From: Parus major
Lineage: Eukaryota; Chordata; Aves; Passeriformes; Paridae
Direction of reading: 5' to 3'
Assembly (NCBI RefSeq): GCF_001522545.3
Contig: NC_031781.1
Location: forward strand, 7,879,487 to 7,943,486
Length of the DNA: 64,000 nt
The translations under genes were made by a program, and so were the position numbers. This document shows positions 1 through 13,200 of this stretch, piece by piece (the first letter of the stretch is position 1; every line of letters begins with the position of its first letter). The notes beneath the pieces are model-generated. The model searched no databases. It was not told where the DNA came from and saw only the letters and a list, made by a program, of their open reading frames with translations.

Positions 1-1180
1 CTGCTGAGAACTATTCTGCCTCAGTGTGCTTTGGGCCATATAAACACTTGGAGAGCATCCCAAAGCTGCAAACGTGGTGATCAGTGGAGGAGAATGAATT
101 CACAAGGAGACTCACTGATTTAAAATTGCTGGTCCACCTACAGAAGCACACAACTTCTCGTGCTTTGCACCATCACACTGCCACCAAAAGCAAAGAACAC
201 GCTTGAGAACCCAGTCCACCGGATTTTAGCTCCTGATTCTCCTACTCCTTTCCCACCCCAGTAAAGAGAATTGACAGGGCTGAATCAGCAGACACAGCCT
301 AGTCTCTTGGCAGTAAGAAATATAAAATGACACAGAAGAAAAAAAAAAAAAAACCTCTTGTGTAATTGTACGCTACAGAAAGTTAGAGCTATATCTGAAC
401 AATACACCTGGACAAATATAACAGCAAATTATCCTGCCAACCATACTTGCATTCTCTAAAATCAAGCTTCCTTATTTATTGCATAATCTATCACTGTTCC
501 ATTTTAATTCTTCATAGTGTGAGGTTCTGTCATCAAAAGGAAACAGACTACTTAAAGCTTTCTTATGAACTGCATCTAAATCAATTTGTATGTTAAATTT
601 AGTTGTGCTACTGAAATAAGTACGAACATTAGACTTGCAAATATTTGTAACTAAGTACTGTTAAAGAAAAACATGCAAATCCTAATTTTCTTCTGTAAAG
701 AAAAAGAGAAAAGGAATTGGAGATACTTTCTTCATTACCATAAATTAGAAAATGGATTCTCTCATGCATTTCCTCATCTGCCTATTACAATACATAAATT
801 TGGTATCCAAAACACACCACTGAAAATCAGTTGACTAGAATTTTGCCTGAGTAAGACAGGACTGACAGAAAGAATTGGAAGGAGAAGACAGATCTAATTT
901 GTGAGCAATCACAAGAGATTCTGACCACACACAATGAATCTTCAGCATGAAAAATTCTGAGCGTGATATGTGAAAGAGCTTTTGCATAACACTGAGTGCA
1001 GATATAACCACACATTTGAAAAGGGCGAATTCTTGTCTGACTTTCCTTACTTTTTCTTTCTTTATGCCTTTAAATTTGGTGTCTTGTCTAATCCTATAAA
1101 GCTTGCCCTTACAACCGTGCTTTGCAAGTTTAATAAGGAATATTGTCACCTACACTTAAATCTGCATTTCTTAACACAGA

Positions 1181-1438
1181 TGTGGTGGGCTGACCTCAGC
1201 TGGAGGCCAGGACTCCACCAAGCCACCCTATCACTCTCCTCCTCAGCAGAACTGGGGGCAGGAGGGGAATCACATAAACCTTGTGGGTGAAGGTAAAGGC
1301 AGTTTAATAAAACAAAAGCAAAGGCCATGCACAGAAGAGAAAGAAGTGGCTGGGTATGGCCTGCTCATGGGACATAGAGAGTAAATCTTGTGTTTTCCTT
1401 CTCTCCTGTGCTGGAAATCAATGTCAGTTTAAGAAACA
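1181..1438 (-). mobile_element. Old avian ERVL-type LTR fragment (3' end clear)
   Basis: Read on the minus strand, this stretch carries the run ATTAAACTGCCTTTACC, then a CACCCACAAG block, a C-rich segment, GAGTGATAGGGTGGCTTGG, and ends GCCCACCACA at 1181. The order of these blocks resembles the 3' part of a widespread avian ERVL-type LTR as I remember it, ending in CA. An 8-bp repeat, aacacaga, occurs directly before 1181 (1173-1180) and again at 1435-1442, which could be a target duplication overlapping the far end. The 5' half (about 1335-1438) is less certain. No internal retroviral genes are present, so it is a solo or fragmentary LTR. Confidence 0.62.
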
Positions 1439-4400
1439 CAGATTATTATTTGTTTCCTAATAGTTCTGTCTGCAGCATTAACTACCCAGCTAAGAATAAT
1501 GCACAGTTTAGAAGTCGTGGATACTCAGAGTCTTAGGCATTCATATTTTAAAACTATCCATAACAAATAAAGCAACTATATACTGTGAGAAATCCCTCAT
1601 GAACTCCAGCTCTTCTGATACTATTTTATTGCCTGCATAAAAAGTTTCTCCTTTTTTCAGGACTGAAGCACTTAAGGTTTCCCAAGGAAGCTTTTAAATC
1701 ATTTGGAATGATAAACCTTTACCCTCCCAACACAAAATTTCCCTCATGGCCTTGGCTCTACATAATCAATACTTGTAATTTGTATTCTGACTGCCCACTG
1801 TTCAAAGAAGAGCAGAATCCCTGTCCTAATGCAAGACCCAGGAGTAACTGCAATCACCGAACAGAAACATCCTCTGAGTTTCCCATCACCACAGCACAGC
1901 TCCAGGAAAGTGAGGAAACACTCAAGGCCTTGTCCAAATATTCCACTCCCCCATCGATCTCACCCACAAACCCCACTGGTAACAAACAGATACAAGATGA
2001 AAAGAAAAACAAAAAGCACAAGAGCACATCATTCCTAGCTCTCTATTTCCCACGAAACACACTTCCAGTTATCTCCTCAGCCTTTTATCTAGAGGGTACA
2101 GAAAGTTTTCACTTCTGATGTACTTTCTGGAAGCCTTGGTTTTTGAGATTGCCTTCTCTGCTGTTAAAGCTTTCCTCTAAAGAATATTTTAACACAATAA
2201 ATATATCCCTAAAGTAATAATCACAAGCTTTCAGAATGTAACAGTACATTATCACAGGTTTTCAATAGGTTCTATTTAGGCAAGATATTTGCAGACATAC
2301 ACAAAGCTCTCAAAACATTGTAGAAAAAATTCTTAAAACTGAATAAGTGATTTTCACCAACAAAATATTGCACTGTGTATTTAGTACAGACTGAATTTTT
2401 TTTTGTTTTACTTAAAAAAAATCAGGAAATACAAAATAAAAGATTCTGATCTCTAAGTACAAGTCTCCACATACAAACCAGATTTTTTTCCACCATAGAA
2501 ATGTCCAGCATCAAGTTTTTTATCAAATAGCTTTATATTCCTCTTTTAGTTAGCTTTATCTTAATTAGTGGGGTATTACGTATTCAATGCCCAGTACAGA
2601 AACAACCACATCCAGATTAAGTCAGCAAGTCATAAACAGGTAACTAAAGTGACTGAAAAACTATTGAAACATTATTTGTCTCAGCCTCACCAAATTATAG
2701 GTTTTTAGTTAATTTTTATTCCATAAAATTGGTTAGGTATTTGTTATTAACATGGAAATTGATTAATCAAATGCTGGAAGAAGCTAAGAGTGTGGTTTTG
2801 TTTTGTGGGAATATTTTAGGGGTTTTTAAAGAAAAAAAAAAATACACAGCTCCCCTGAAAGTGAAATCATATACATTCCCAGTGGACCAGCAACAGACTG
2901 AGCACCTGGCAGATTCCAGAATAGATTACTGATGTTTCTGAGTTTTATCTCTCAGAAAACTCTAGGGGCTACAGAATTATCTGGGGGTTTTTTTAAACAG
3001 TTGTAGAACACCATAGGATCAGCATTCCTCAATGCTGGTTTAAGGCCAGAGGAGAAATAAGGTTTAGTGATGATCCCAGTGAGCCAAGAAATTAAAACAA
3101 AATGCACATAATGGGGGTATTTAATTTAAAAGCAGGATTGCATGTGAATTAAGATATGCATTTGTCCTAGGGAACTGAGCTCTATTCCTGCTTCCATAGT
3201 CATGGACAACTGAAATGCACCTGTTCAAAAAACTTTGAATATTTGTCTTCTTACTTTCATATCCATGGGGCTGTGTTCTGTAACACCAGTTAAGTGTGAA
3301 CCATCATAGCAAATTGCAGTTAATGAAGAACAGAAAGTTAAGAATTTGTTGTTTCTGATTGCCAGCTTTAAAAGAAAATCTGATAAGCAAAAAGATACTT
3401 GGCAAGTACCTTCCTCTTTCTTTTTGGACAGTAGAATGTATTGTGCAGCCTGCTGATTCAGTCAAAATAATAGCATAGCAAAAATCTTGGACGCTAAACA
3501 GACCTATTACTTTCTTATTTCTCAAAAACTGAGGTCAGGGTACATTAAAGGAATTTTTTTCAGGCATCAAGTCAAGAAATTGCTTACAAAAGGAGTGCAT
3601 TGAGAGCAAACAAGGTCATATTTCAAACACTGAAAAACTTGTGGTATTTGATCTTCAGACCCTCCCTTTATCTGCTTGAACTTTTGTTATAGAGTTTCTG
3701 CTTCTGGCAGAGAGTTCATTATTACCTTGGAAAAAAAAATAAAATTTATCTTTTCCTAGATTAAAAAAAAAAAAAGCAATCTGGGTTCTACTCTCCTATT
3801 TAGTAGTCTGCCTCTAATGAAACATCCCACTTCCTTCATTAAAGAAATAAAATGCAAGGAAGGGGATTTCTGTGGACAAAGTGCTGGTTCTGCTGAAGCT
3901 ACCAAAGTGAAATGCAGATAAAGGAAGGTGTCTAAATAGTGTCTCCAATTATAAAGTCATAACAGATATGATAGCTACTGTCAGTAAACAGCAAGCCACA
4001 AAACACTGAATGATGTTTAAAAAAACAATAATTCACAAAATATGCAGTATGTGCTTATTTCTCAGAGCACTTTAATACTCTGCATACACTGTAAAAGTTA
4101 ACATTTTATAGATCATATCCAAGAAACAATACAGGGAACTCCAACAATCTCTCCAGTGGAGATTTTGGTGATTATTTTACGCTGTATTGAAAGACACAAA
4201 AGAGGAACATTAGAAGACCAGACAAAACCTCAGCACTGTATTGCAAACCTTGATGTTTAATTTACATCTGAACTGGGGACTTGAAGTTTCTATACAGGAA
4301 ATCTCCACTCACAGAAGAGACAAATGCAGAGCATCACTGATGCCACCTTAACATTTGTGCTGACCTTCTTACCCTTGCCACCTTTCCATTTCTTAACTTT

Positions 4401-4889
4401 CTAACTATATTTTTTTTAAGCGTAGCCACTAGAAAAATCATATGAATATAAGTTATTCACGTGACAACCTCAAGCTCAGCCAAACTCAAGTAAGCCAGAA
4501 ATAAAAGTTCCAATTTCAACCTCTCCCTGGTCTATTTTAATCAGTAAAATACATAAAATAGCGCTCTTCAGCTTTCAATTCTTTTCCACTACTAGGAATA
4601 GTACTGTGAGTTGATTAACCATAATACATAATCATTTCCCATTGAAACAATTTGAAAAGAAGCTTTTGAACTATGTGTTCTAATACAGCTAAAGGAAAAT
4701 GAAAAAGAAGAATCAATATAGGGATTTCAGTGGCTCCACTCATAACAGAGTTAGATCCAACAGTGACAAACGATGCATCACAAAGCAAGATGACCATCTG
4801 GAAAGCCATTTCTTCCTGCTTTACTGGAAAAATGAAGATATGCAGGAAAGAGAAATCATTAGAGCTCAAAAAGATCTCCGCAGTTAACA

Positions 4890-5465
4890 AACATATGCTT
4901 TCAAGAGTCGGGAGAACTTCGGTTTCCGCGGGGAACTTTGTAAAATCTGGGTTTATTGGAGTCTCCTCAGGGCCGAAAGGAGCTGTGCAGCTCTGGAGCG
5001 TTCCCACAAGGTGGCACTAAATCCCCAGCCGGGAAATCCTGCAGCAATTCCGCACGGCCCCTACAGAGCCCCAATAAACAGCACTGCTAACGGGTCAGAA
5101 ATCGCAGGGCAGCAAAATAAACTGCCCAAATCAGGCATTTCAGAAGAAGAGATAAATTTCCCGCTCATAATGGAGAAGTTGTGGGGGGAACATGCGGACA
5201 CACAAACCACAGGCGTGTGGATATACACACACACACAGGTTCGATGTATACATTGATTTACAGTCAGCACTTCACAAGAAATCGAGTTAAGCCTGGCCCT
5301 TTGTTCCAAGCTGTGATACAGAAGCGAGTATTTGTGGTGTAGGACTGATGTCCCTGGCGGGTTCCAGCGCGGGTGGGGCAGCGCTGAACCCAAGCAGCAG
5401 CAGCTGGACCCAGCCCTGTGCCCTGTGTCCATCCTGCACACCCAGCCCAGCCACACCGACCCTAA
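4890..5465. promoter_or_regulatory. Isolated CpG-rich cluster inside ERC2 intron 2
   Basis: About two dozen CpG dinucleotides fall in this 575-bp stretch (for example ttccgcggggaac at about 4924, ttccgcacggcccc near 5048, and a gcgcgggtggggcagcgctg block near 5368), while the surrounding kilobases have almost none. It also holds two AATAAA hexamers, a short CA repeat (5224-5238) and a CAGCAGCAGCAG run near 5394. There is no convincing gene. It may be an intragenic CpG island (alternative promoter or enhancer), or a GC-rich insertion that has not yet lost its CpGs. Confidence 0.45.
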
Positions 5466-8400
5466 ACACCATTCAGCAATTGATACCGCACAAAATACTT
5501 ACAACACTTGACTTTTCATGAAGCGTTTAAGTATTTCAGATTTTAAGTTTTAAGTACTACTACCTAACATTCTTTACACCTGATTAGAAAGCTTGTTGTG
5601 TATTTCTTTGGAGAAACATATATGAAAGTAATGGCATCATTTTGCAATGAGAAATTTCTCAGCTAAAATACAAATCCACAATTACACTTCAGAGGAGAAA
5701 CCATATGCAGTAAATACTCCATTTTAAACTACTTTTTTATCCCTCACCCTTTCCTTGCACGCTGGTGAAGTCTTTTCCCCCCAAGCACATTGCATAATCT
5801 TAATTACTGGAATAGTAGTGTACCCATATGCTGGGCTAATGTTTAGTGGTGTTCAAACTCCTGAAGTGTCCAGAAGCCTTCAGGGGGCCCTTTGTTGCCA
5901 ACTTCAATTAAATAAACAGGTACTGGGGTCATTTCAGGCCAAATGCATTCCACAGTGCTGAATTTTAAGTTGTTAGCACTAGCTACCTTTCCTCCAACAG
6001 TCCATTGGTTTTTTCCTCATTTTTCATACTGCTTTAAGTAAGCATGCAGTAGGAAAATTCAATTTTTACAGGTATTAAAAAAGGTAGGAGTTATTAAATC
6101 TCTGCAAATACTTTTCAACTAAATGCAAAAGAAAACAATTACTAAGGTAAGAACAAATAAAGCAATTTGAGGATCTGCTCTGTGCTCCAAGCATTACAGC
6201 CACACAAAAACCAATGTTAAATTCCACAAGCACACCAGTACTACTGATTTTCTCTCAATCACCCCACATTGGTGTTAAGACACCACAAGATCTGGGGGTC
6301 AGTAAGGGATTTCAGGGCCACCTTCAAGTACAAAATGTTTATTTAATTTTAACTGCTGCACATCACATGCTTACACATCTGTTGGCTATATAATGTAAAC
6401 TCATTGCAATTTAAGTACAGATTTGTGATCCCCTTCAACATATCCTCCCTTAATCCCCAGTTTTTGTACTGTATGACCAGAGAGGATTTGCTCTATTCTG
6501 TATAAAAGGGAGTGGAAGTATAGAATCAACTCTCCTGTTGTGATCCAAAACACTCCAGGCATCCTGCTCAGCTAATGTGAGTTTCTGTCAATAATTGAAT
6601 AAAACATATGGGCTATAGTCCTTGTAAAAAGCTATATAATATCTTTCTACTTTTCAATTCATGTTCAGATGCATCCTAGACTTAAAAAATTACGTGATCC
6701 TTTATTATGTTTACTTTGTGGTGTTGCAAAGATTCACAAATTTCGCTGTTTCTGATATACAGGTGCTCAAAGACTGCACTGACAATCATTATTTAATGAG
6801 ACAGCTGCTCCTAGAGGTGTTTCTCAAGGAAAACATTTCAGTGTTTTCTCAGTTCTGTTTCACAGCACTGATTATAATTTGTATCCTGACTTCTATGAAA
6901 GACTTAAAATTAACTAGCAAGCTCGTAATTCAAACTACATTGCTGCAGTTAATCTCTCAGAAGCCAGACTACCTAGGTTCAGTACACCACACTTGGTTCA
7001 TGTTCTTATAGAACCTAGTTATTGTAAGATAAATTATTCTATTGGTAGACACCATTCAGATTGCATCCTAGAATTTTAGGAGAGTTCGAGCAAAAAGCAC
7101 ACATTTTACAGCACAAGTTACTTAAATAATAATCTGGAAAACTGAAGACAATATTAAAAAATTAGATAATCAAAGGTATATTAATTTCAATGTAAAGGTT
7201 ATGGGAAAACCTTTATATCTCCTTTACCATGGGATATATATAAGGGCTAAGGGAAGCAAAGCATCATTGCATTCTGCTCTGGCCACTATTTCTTGATCCT
7301 TAAGAGCAAAGCTGTTGGACAATGAAGTGCCCTCCTCCAAACCTGAGAGCCTGGATGGCAATGAGAGCACTGACACTGAGGGATGAGTGTGACCAGCAAT
7401 ATGATCTTTATAATTGTTACTTTGTTTTCCCACATTTCAAACTACTCTTCATCATGCCTTCTCTCAGCTATTGCTGTCATCAATCCTTAGTATTCCTGCA
7501 TCAAATCCAGAAGAGCTGATTCCAACCTCTCCATCTGAAATTCTTCCTCTAACAAAGAAGAGGATCATCACTCTACAAGGTGATATTTTCACACCACATT
7601 CCTAGTAACAGAAATAGCACATTCCACTATTTTGAACAGCTTTATACATACTAATTGCACAAAAATATTAATATTGATGACATTTCAAACAACTGCACTG
7701 CTTCCAGAGGTAATAAAATATTGAATTATCGTTCTCTAATTCAGGGCCATCTAAACACTAAGATTTGGAAGAGATCCTGCTCTGAAATACTCTAATGCTG
7801 TACAGATGAGATCATTTGTAGCAGCAAAGGATTAATTGCAGGGGAATTGCTCTCTACTATTTCACATGCTACAGCTCCCATAATATGCAATATGCCTTCT
7901 CGCTCAATCTATAAAGAAGCAAATGCACTTTTATCACCTCTGAGGTAAACAGTAATGCAAGATGCTCCTTGAGGTGTAAAATCTACCCCAGAATTCTCTG
8001 GATCAAACCTGAGTATGCTACTCAGCAGACAAGAAAGCCCCATGCAAAGAAAGCTCTGGTAAAGGATACAACCCACCATAAATGAGAGCTTATATCAGCT
8101 ATTATGAATTAATTTAGAAGCCTGCATCTTAAGCCATTAAATGTAACACTATACTTATGAAGAAAACTGCATTTGTTTTTTCAACTGAAAAAGGGGGGAA
8201 AGCAGGTTTTATTCTGTAAATATTCTCTCACATCTTTACAGTCAGAAATCTATTAGCCCAAGAAGTCAAGCCTGTGTATATCCCTATGTTCAAAATATGT
8301 GAAACAGAAGAGTCCATTAATTAAGCATTAGCATCACTCCAATCAAGAGACATTTTATTAGAGATGCACAGAGAATTAGCATTTAACACAACACTTTTCT

Positions 8401-10209
8401 TTAGCGCACCCTGTAGATCAACCTGCTGGTGAAATAAGTGGATTGATGATCACAGGATAATTTACTTATTTCAAATGTACTCTACAGGGGGAAGATAAAG
8501 TTGCTAACAACAACATAAGAAAAAAATAATTAAGGCCTTTCCTCCAATGAATGATGCCACACTCAGTGGTATGGAACTGTCACCAATGAGGTAGAAGTAA
8601 AAAAAAAAAATAGCCAGACTGTGTACAAAGATATGGAGGAGAAGAGGACTAGACATCAAAAAAGTGTGATCATGGAGTTCAGGAAAGAGATTAGAAATCC
8701 TAGAAATGAAAACAAAATGGAACTTCAAAGGCATTACACTACCTTTTATCCCTAACAGAACACTTCCCAAAACGGTGGCCATAAAATCTGCATTACAGGC
8801 AGTATTTTTTATCTATGATCATTTTTTGTATCTCATACAGAGATGTCACATGGTGGAAGAAGCAAACAGGTGGTCAATGGAACACTCTCCTTTTGTCAAG
8901 TCTTAAACCATTATCTCAGACAATACAGGATATGAAGTCTACAACTTTTTTCCCTTCTCTTCCTGCTTCAATTCCTCTGTATTATCACTTATTCTATTAC
9001 CAAAAAGAAAGAAAAAAAACAAGATGAGAAGAAAGACTACAGCATTAAAACTGCAATTGTACTCAAAAAGACGACATACTGACCTCACTGATGTTTGCAA
9101 CAGTGAACTAGAGAGCCTTAGCTCAAAGGCCTATTTCATACTTTTTATTTAATATAACTTTACTCCTAATTCAAAATTCAGTTGAATAATGAACCACTTG
9201 CTATCACTTCTAACAAAAAAACCCAGCACATTCAGTCTATTCAAGCCATGTCAATGGTACTCACTGGGATTTTTTTACCTCTCCCAACTGCCTTTTACTA
9301 AAATAACCTTGATCAGTGCCATGATTCATCTGTTACTTTCACCCTCTCTTTAATATTCTCAGTTGTATTGGAAACACAAGTTCAGTCCTAGATACTGAAT
9401 TTTATCTATTAAGAGAAAGAAGTCTAGGCCACTTATACTCTGAAACTTGGAGGAAAAAAGCCTTTATAGAAAAGTGTACCTTAAAATAGCACCCTGCCAT
9501 TTCTACTGCCAAAAACCTTAGTAAAACATTATACTTTTTAGAGAGGATTAGAGGATTTTTTTTCCCTTTGATACACAGAGCCTGTAGAAATCCTGAGTGT
9601 TATCCATATTCAATAAGTATCTGGATATGATAATGTGAATAACCCTTCCATTTTCCTCTGTTCATCATAACAAACATTTCTTGACAAACCAAAATCTAAA
9701 AAATCTCAAGGATTTTTTTTTAGTATTGATTACTTTAAAAGGCTAAAGCCATCCATTCCAAAGCCCACATATTTTCCTTGCATGCACATTTATATATAAA
9801 AAGGTTATTAGCTGCAGTAAAATGTAAACATGTATTTGGATTAGCCCTATTCCTTTTCATCTCTCCGTTCATCACATCACAGAAGCTGCCAGCACATGAC
9901 CATGCAATCTGTGCTGATTACTTGTACTTGCATGGGGAGAACTTGCTGCTCCTCAGGTATTTCTCAGACAAAAATGGAGGGGGCTACCCACATAATACAC
10001 CAGTCCAAAAAATTCCTCTGGAAAGGGAACCTGGAGATGCTGTAATCACTTTAGGGCTCTGCTGGTTTTTTCAGTTTCAAAGAGAAGGAAAAACAGCCCT
10101 CAAGGAAAAGTGTTTGGAGGGGCCAATCAAGCTCACAATGCTTTGTTCTCTGAATTTAAACCACTTTTACTCCTTTAGATATCTCTCCTCTTTATTTCTT
10201 TTTTATTTG

Positions 10210-10292
10210 TATCTCACTTTCACCCTCCCAATGCTCTCCCTGGGGAGTGGGTGTGTGGGGCTCAGGTGCCAGCTGGGCTTAAAGCACAAGCA
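10210..10292 (+). mobile_element. Avian ERVL-type LTR 3' end, plus orientation
   Basis: The segment reads atctcactttcaccctccc, then a C-rich block, TGGGGAGTGGGTGTGTGGGG, and GCCAGCTGGGCTTAAAGCAC, ending CA at 10292. Block order and spacing parallel the 3' end of the same LTR type as the element at 1181-1438, but in the opposite orientation. Some upstream sequence (from about 10140, including a tttaaacca motif) may also belong to it, but I could not follow the 5' part or find a matching target duplication. Treated as an old, partial copy. Confidence 0.5.
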
Positions 10293-13200
10293 AGACAATT
10301 GCCAATTAAATAATTAAATAATCAATGCATATTTTTAGTTAACTGTTCTGTGATTACTCTGTATTGTGTTTAGTAGAAGTAATATTAGAAAGGGACCAAA
10401 AGAAATTAAATTTGTATTGGCCTGATCTTCAATTAGTCAATAGCAATTTTCTAGCTTTAAGAAGTGTGCTTCCTTTTCTTCCAGTGCCGCAGGAGGCTTA
10501 ATCAAGCTGGACCATAAAAACCAAATTCCAGGAATGATGAAATGCAAAATATCCTGACCTCCTTGGAGAGTAGTACTGTTTACCTGCCAAGTGAAAAGCT
10601 TTCAGCCAGCTGGATCATTTATTTTTAACTACCACTAAATAGAAGAGAAAATGGCTCCAGGCACTTCAGAAAACAAAGGATATTAAACATTTAATTGCCT
10701 TTGTAATCAAATAGACTTCACATAATTATTTTGTTCTGTAGAATCTTTTATCACCTTTTTCACTAATAATATCTAGAATGGAAATGCTAGAATTTTTGTA
10801 AGTTCAGGGCAAAGAGTTCAATAATTTCTTTCCTGGGTAGCCTGACAAGACACCAGGGACCTGGTTTAAGACCTCTCTTTGGCTAAATGTGCTCAGTCTA
10901 ACCAAGAATTTCAGAATAAATCCTAATAATCAAGCATCTCTACTCAGACTTATTGTGCAACTTCATTTGTATATTCCTCTATATTAAATCCTCTTTTCAA
11001 AATATCTTCAAAATGAAACTGTGCTGAAAGTTATCCCAGTGCCAAAAGACTGATAACCACATACCTACCTACAAAAGAAAATACGCACGCCGTTTTTACG
11101 GTATTAAATTCAATTGTATGAGACAAAGTACCAGAAGGCTGTTATTACTGATGCACAGATACATTTTTCTGTCCTGAAGCCTGCTTCAATGCAAGCATCT
11201 GATAAAACCACTCAATAAATAAATCTGTGCACTGTAGCCAGTTATAAATAATACCCAAATGTAGCATACTTCCACCAGCCAGAATTCAAATTTCATTTCA
11301 GCAGAAATAATGCAAGTATTTGCAATAGCTTAAGCTAATTAGACTTTTCAGCACATTTTCCTGGCTCTTACTCTGGGAAGCAGTAAAATCAAAATTTTCA
11401 TGACATACAAAAGAAACATCAAAATGTGCTTACTTAAGTTACACAAAAAGGAAGCATTTTAGACCTTTGATTTTAAACTTTACAAGGTTTTTGACAGTCT
11501 TCATCCCTCTGAACTCAATTTCATTTTCTTAATTCAAACATATATGGTAAAATGGAACCATTTGGGGTACTTTCTATCTGGTGCCTTGTATTCTGAGTGC
11601 TTTCCAAAGCAAATGGCACCCACTTAAAGGAAGCTTTGTCTATAAAGGTCATAATGGTCCTGACCAAATGGCACACCTCAACACTTTTGTTCTCCCTAAT
11701 AAAATGTTGCCTTTACTAAACACAAATGCATTGTCTCCTAAAATATCCTGTAATGAAGCTACATGGCAGTTTTGATATTATCCCTGTATTTGATAGCAGC
11801 AGCTCCCGTTGAGACATCAAACTTTTTCAGTGTTCAAAAGCTTTTGTGAAGTGAGCTACCACAAGCCGCCTGTGAACAGTATCTGCTCTAGGTTTGCCAA
11901 CAATTAATTTAGGTGTGCTGTCGGCAGGGCTCCAGATAGAGATGTCCTTCTGGCCCTTTTTCCCCTGATTTAGAGACAGATTCTCTGGTTGAGAGAACCA
12001 GGATGAAAGAATGTCTGGAACACAGACTGGTTCAGAAGGTATTTGGTAGATGATGTCACTGTTCGTTGATGATGTCGTTGTTTATGACTGATCACTCTGC
12101 TCTCATTAAGGAGGGGTTTGGGATACAAAGCAGGTCCACACAGGTAATTAACCTTTTAAACTTACAGGGAGAGATAGAACTTAAATGCAGTTCAAGCACA
12201 AGCTGAGTGCAATACTTTTATAGAAAAGATTTTAAGTGTATGACTTAGTAAAGGTCTTACAAACCAAACAGGAAGGAAAATAAATGGGAAAAAAAACCCA
12301 GAACCATCCTAGATGATGAGTCTCAGTTGCTTAGTTAGCAAGTAACAGTTTCAATAACTGGAACAACTGAAATACCAGTAACCTTTGATGAACTGGGAAT
12401 GCACAGACCCAGCTCATTGTTAGGTGGCAATAGGAACTAGCACACAAGAGAAGCCAGTACAAAGCTTTATCCCTGGCTACTAAAGTATTTAGTCTCTCAA
12501 TACAGATCAAAAAGCACAAGAGGCCAAAAAATAAATCAAGGATCAAAGCAGAAGTCACAGCTGTTCTCAAAAACTGGTCCAGATGCAATATAAGAAATTA
12601 AATCATTATTATAATAGGGGTTTTTTATTTTCTATTTTATTATGTCAATCAGCACAGCAGCTACACAGTGGAATATGTGCATGTATTAAAAAGCACATAT
12701 AATGAAAATCTTTTAAGCACATCAAAATTCAGACCTCCCTAGATAATAAATGAAACCTCCTTAAACTCCCAAGGGGTTTTCTATAATGGCCTCATTTTTA
12801 CCCATTAAAACATACATATAACAAAAAATGGCATTTTAGTCTATTCAATACAGAATCTTTAACTCCAGTTTTTGATAAATGCCCTTAACAAAAGAGATGA
12901 GCTCCCTTTTGTTTGCTTTCTATAAAAATTATCTTTGACCTAAAGGTACTACAGAGCACCTATAATAATACTATAATGCAGACTTCATCTGTTCAAAAAT
13001 CTAAAGTCAAGTCATTGTTTTTAGCATAGAATCAAGTTATACAGAAAAATTGTATTGAAAACAACATGAAGAAGAAAGATCATTGATGGGTATGAAGTTT
13101 TGCCCATCTAAATAAGGTTTTGTGCCTTTATTCAAAATGCAAAACTTCACAGACTTTAACTTAACTATATAGGAAATTCAGAGCATTATAGTGGTACCAA

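Noticed and set aside
9778..10317. 179-codon plus-strand ORF
   Set aside because: Its C-terminal part is translated from the LTR end, the rest has no domain, and no promoter or splice signals support it.
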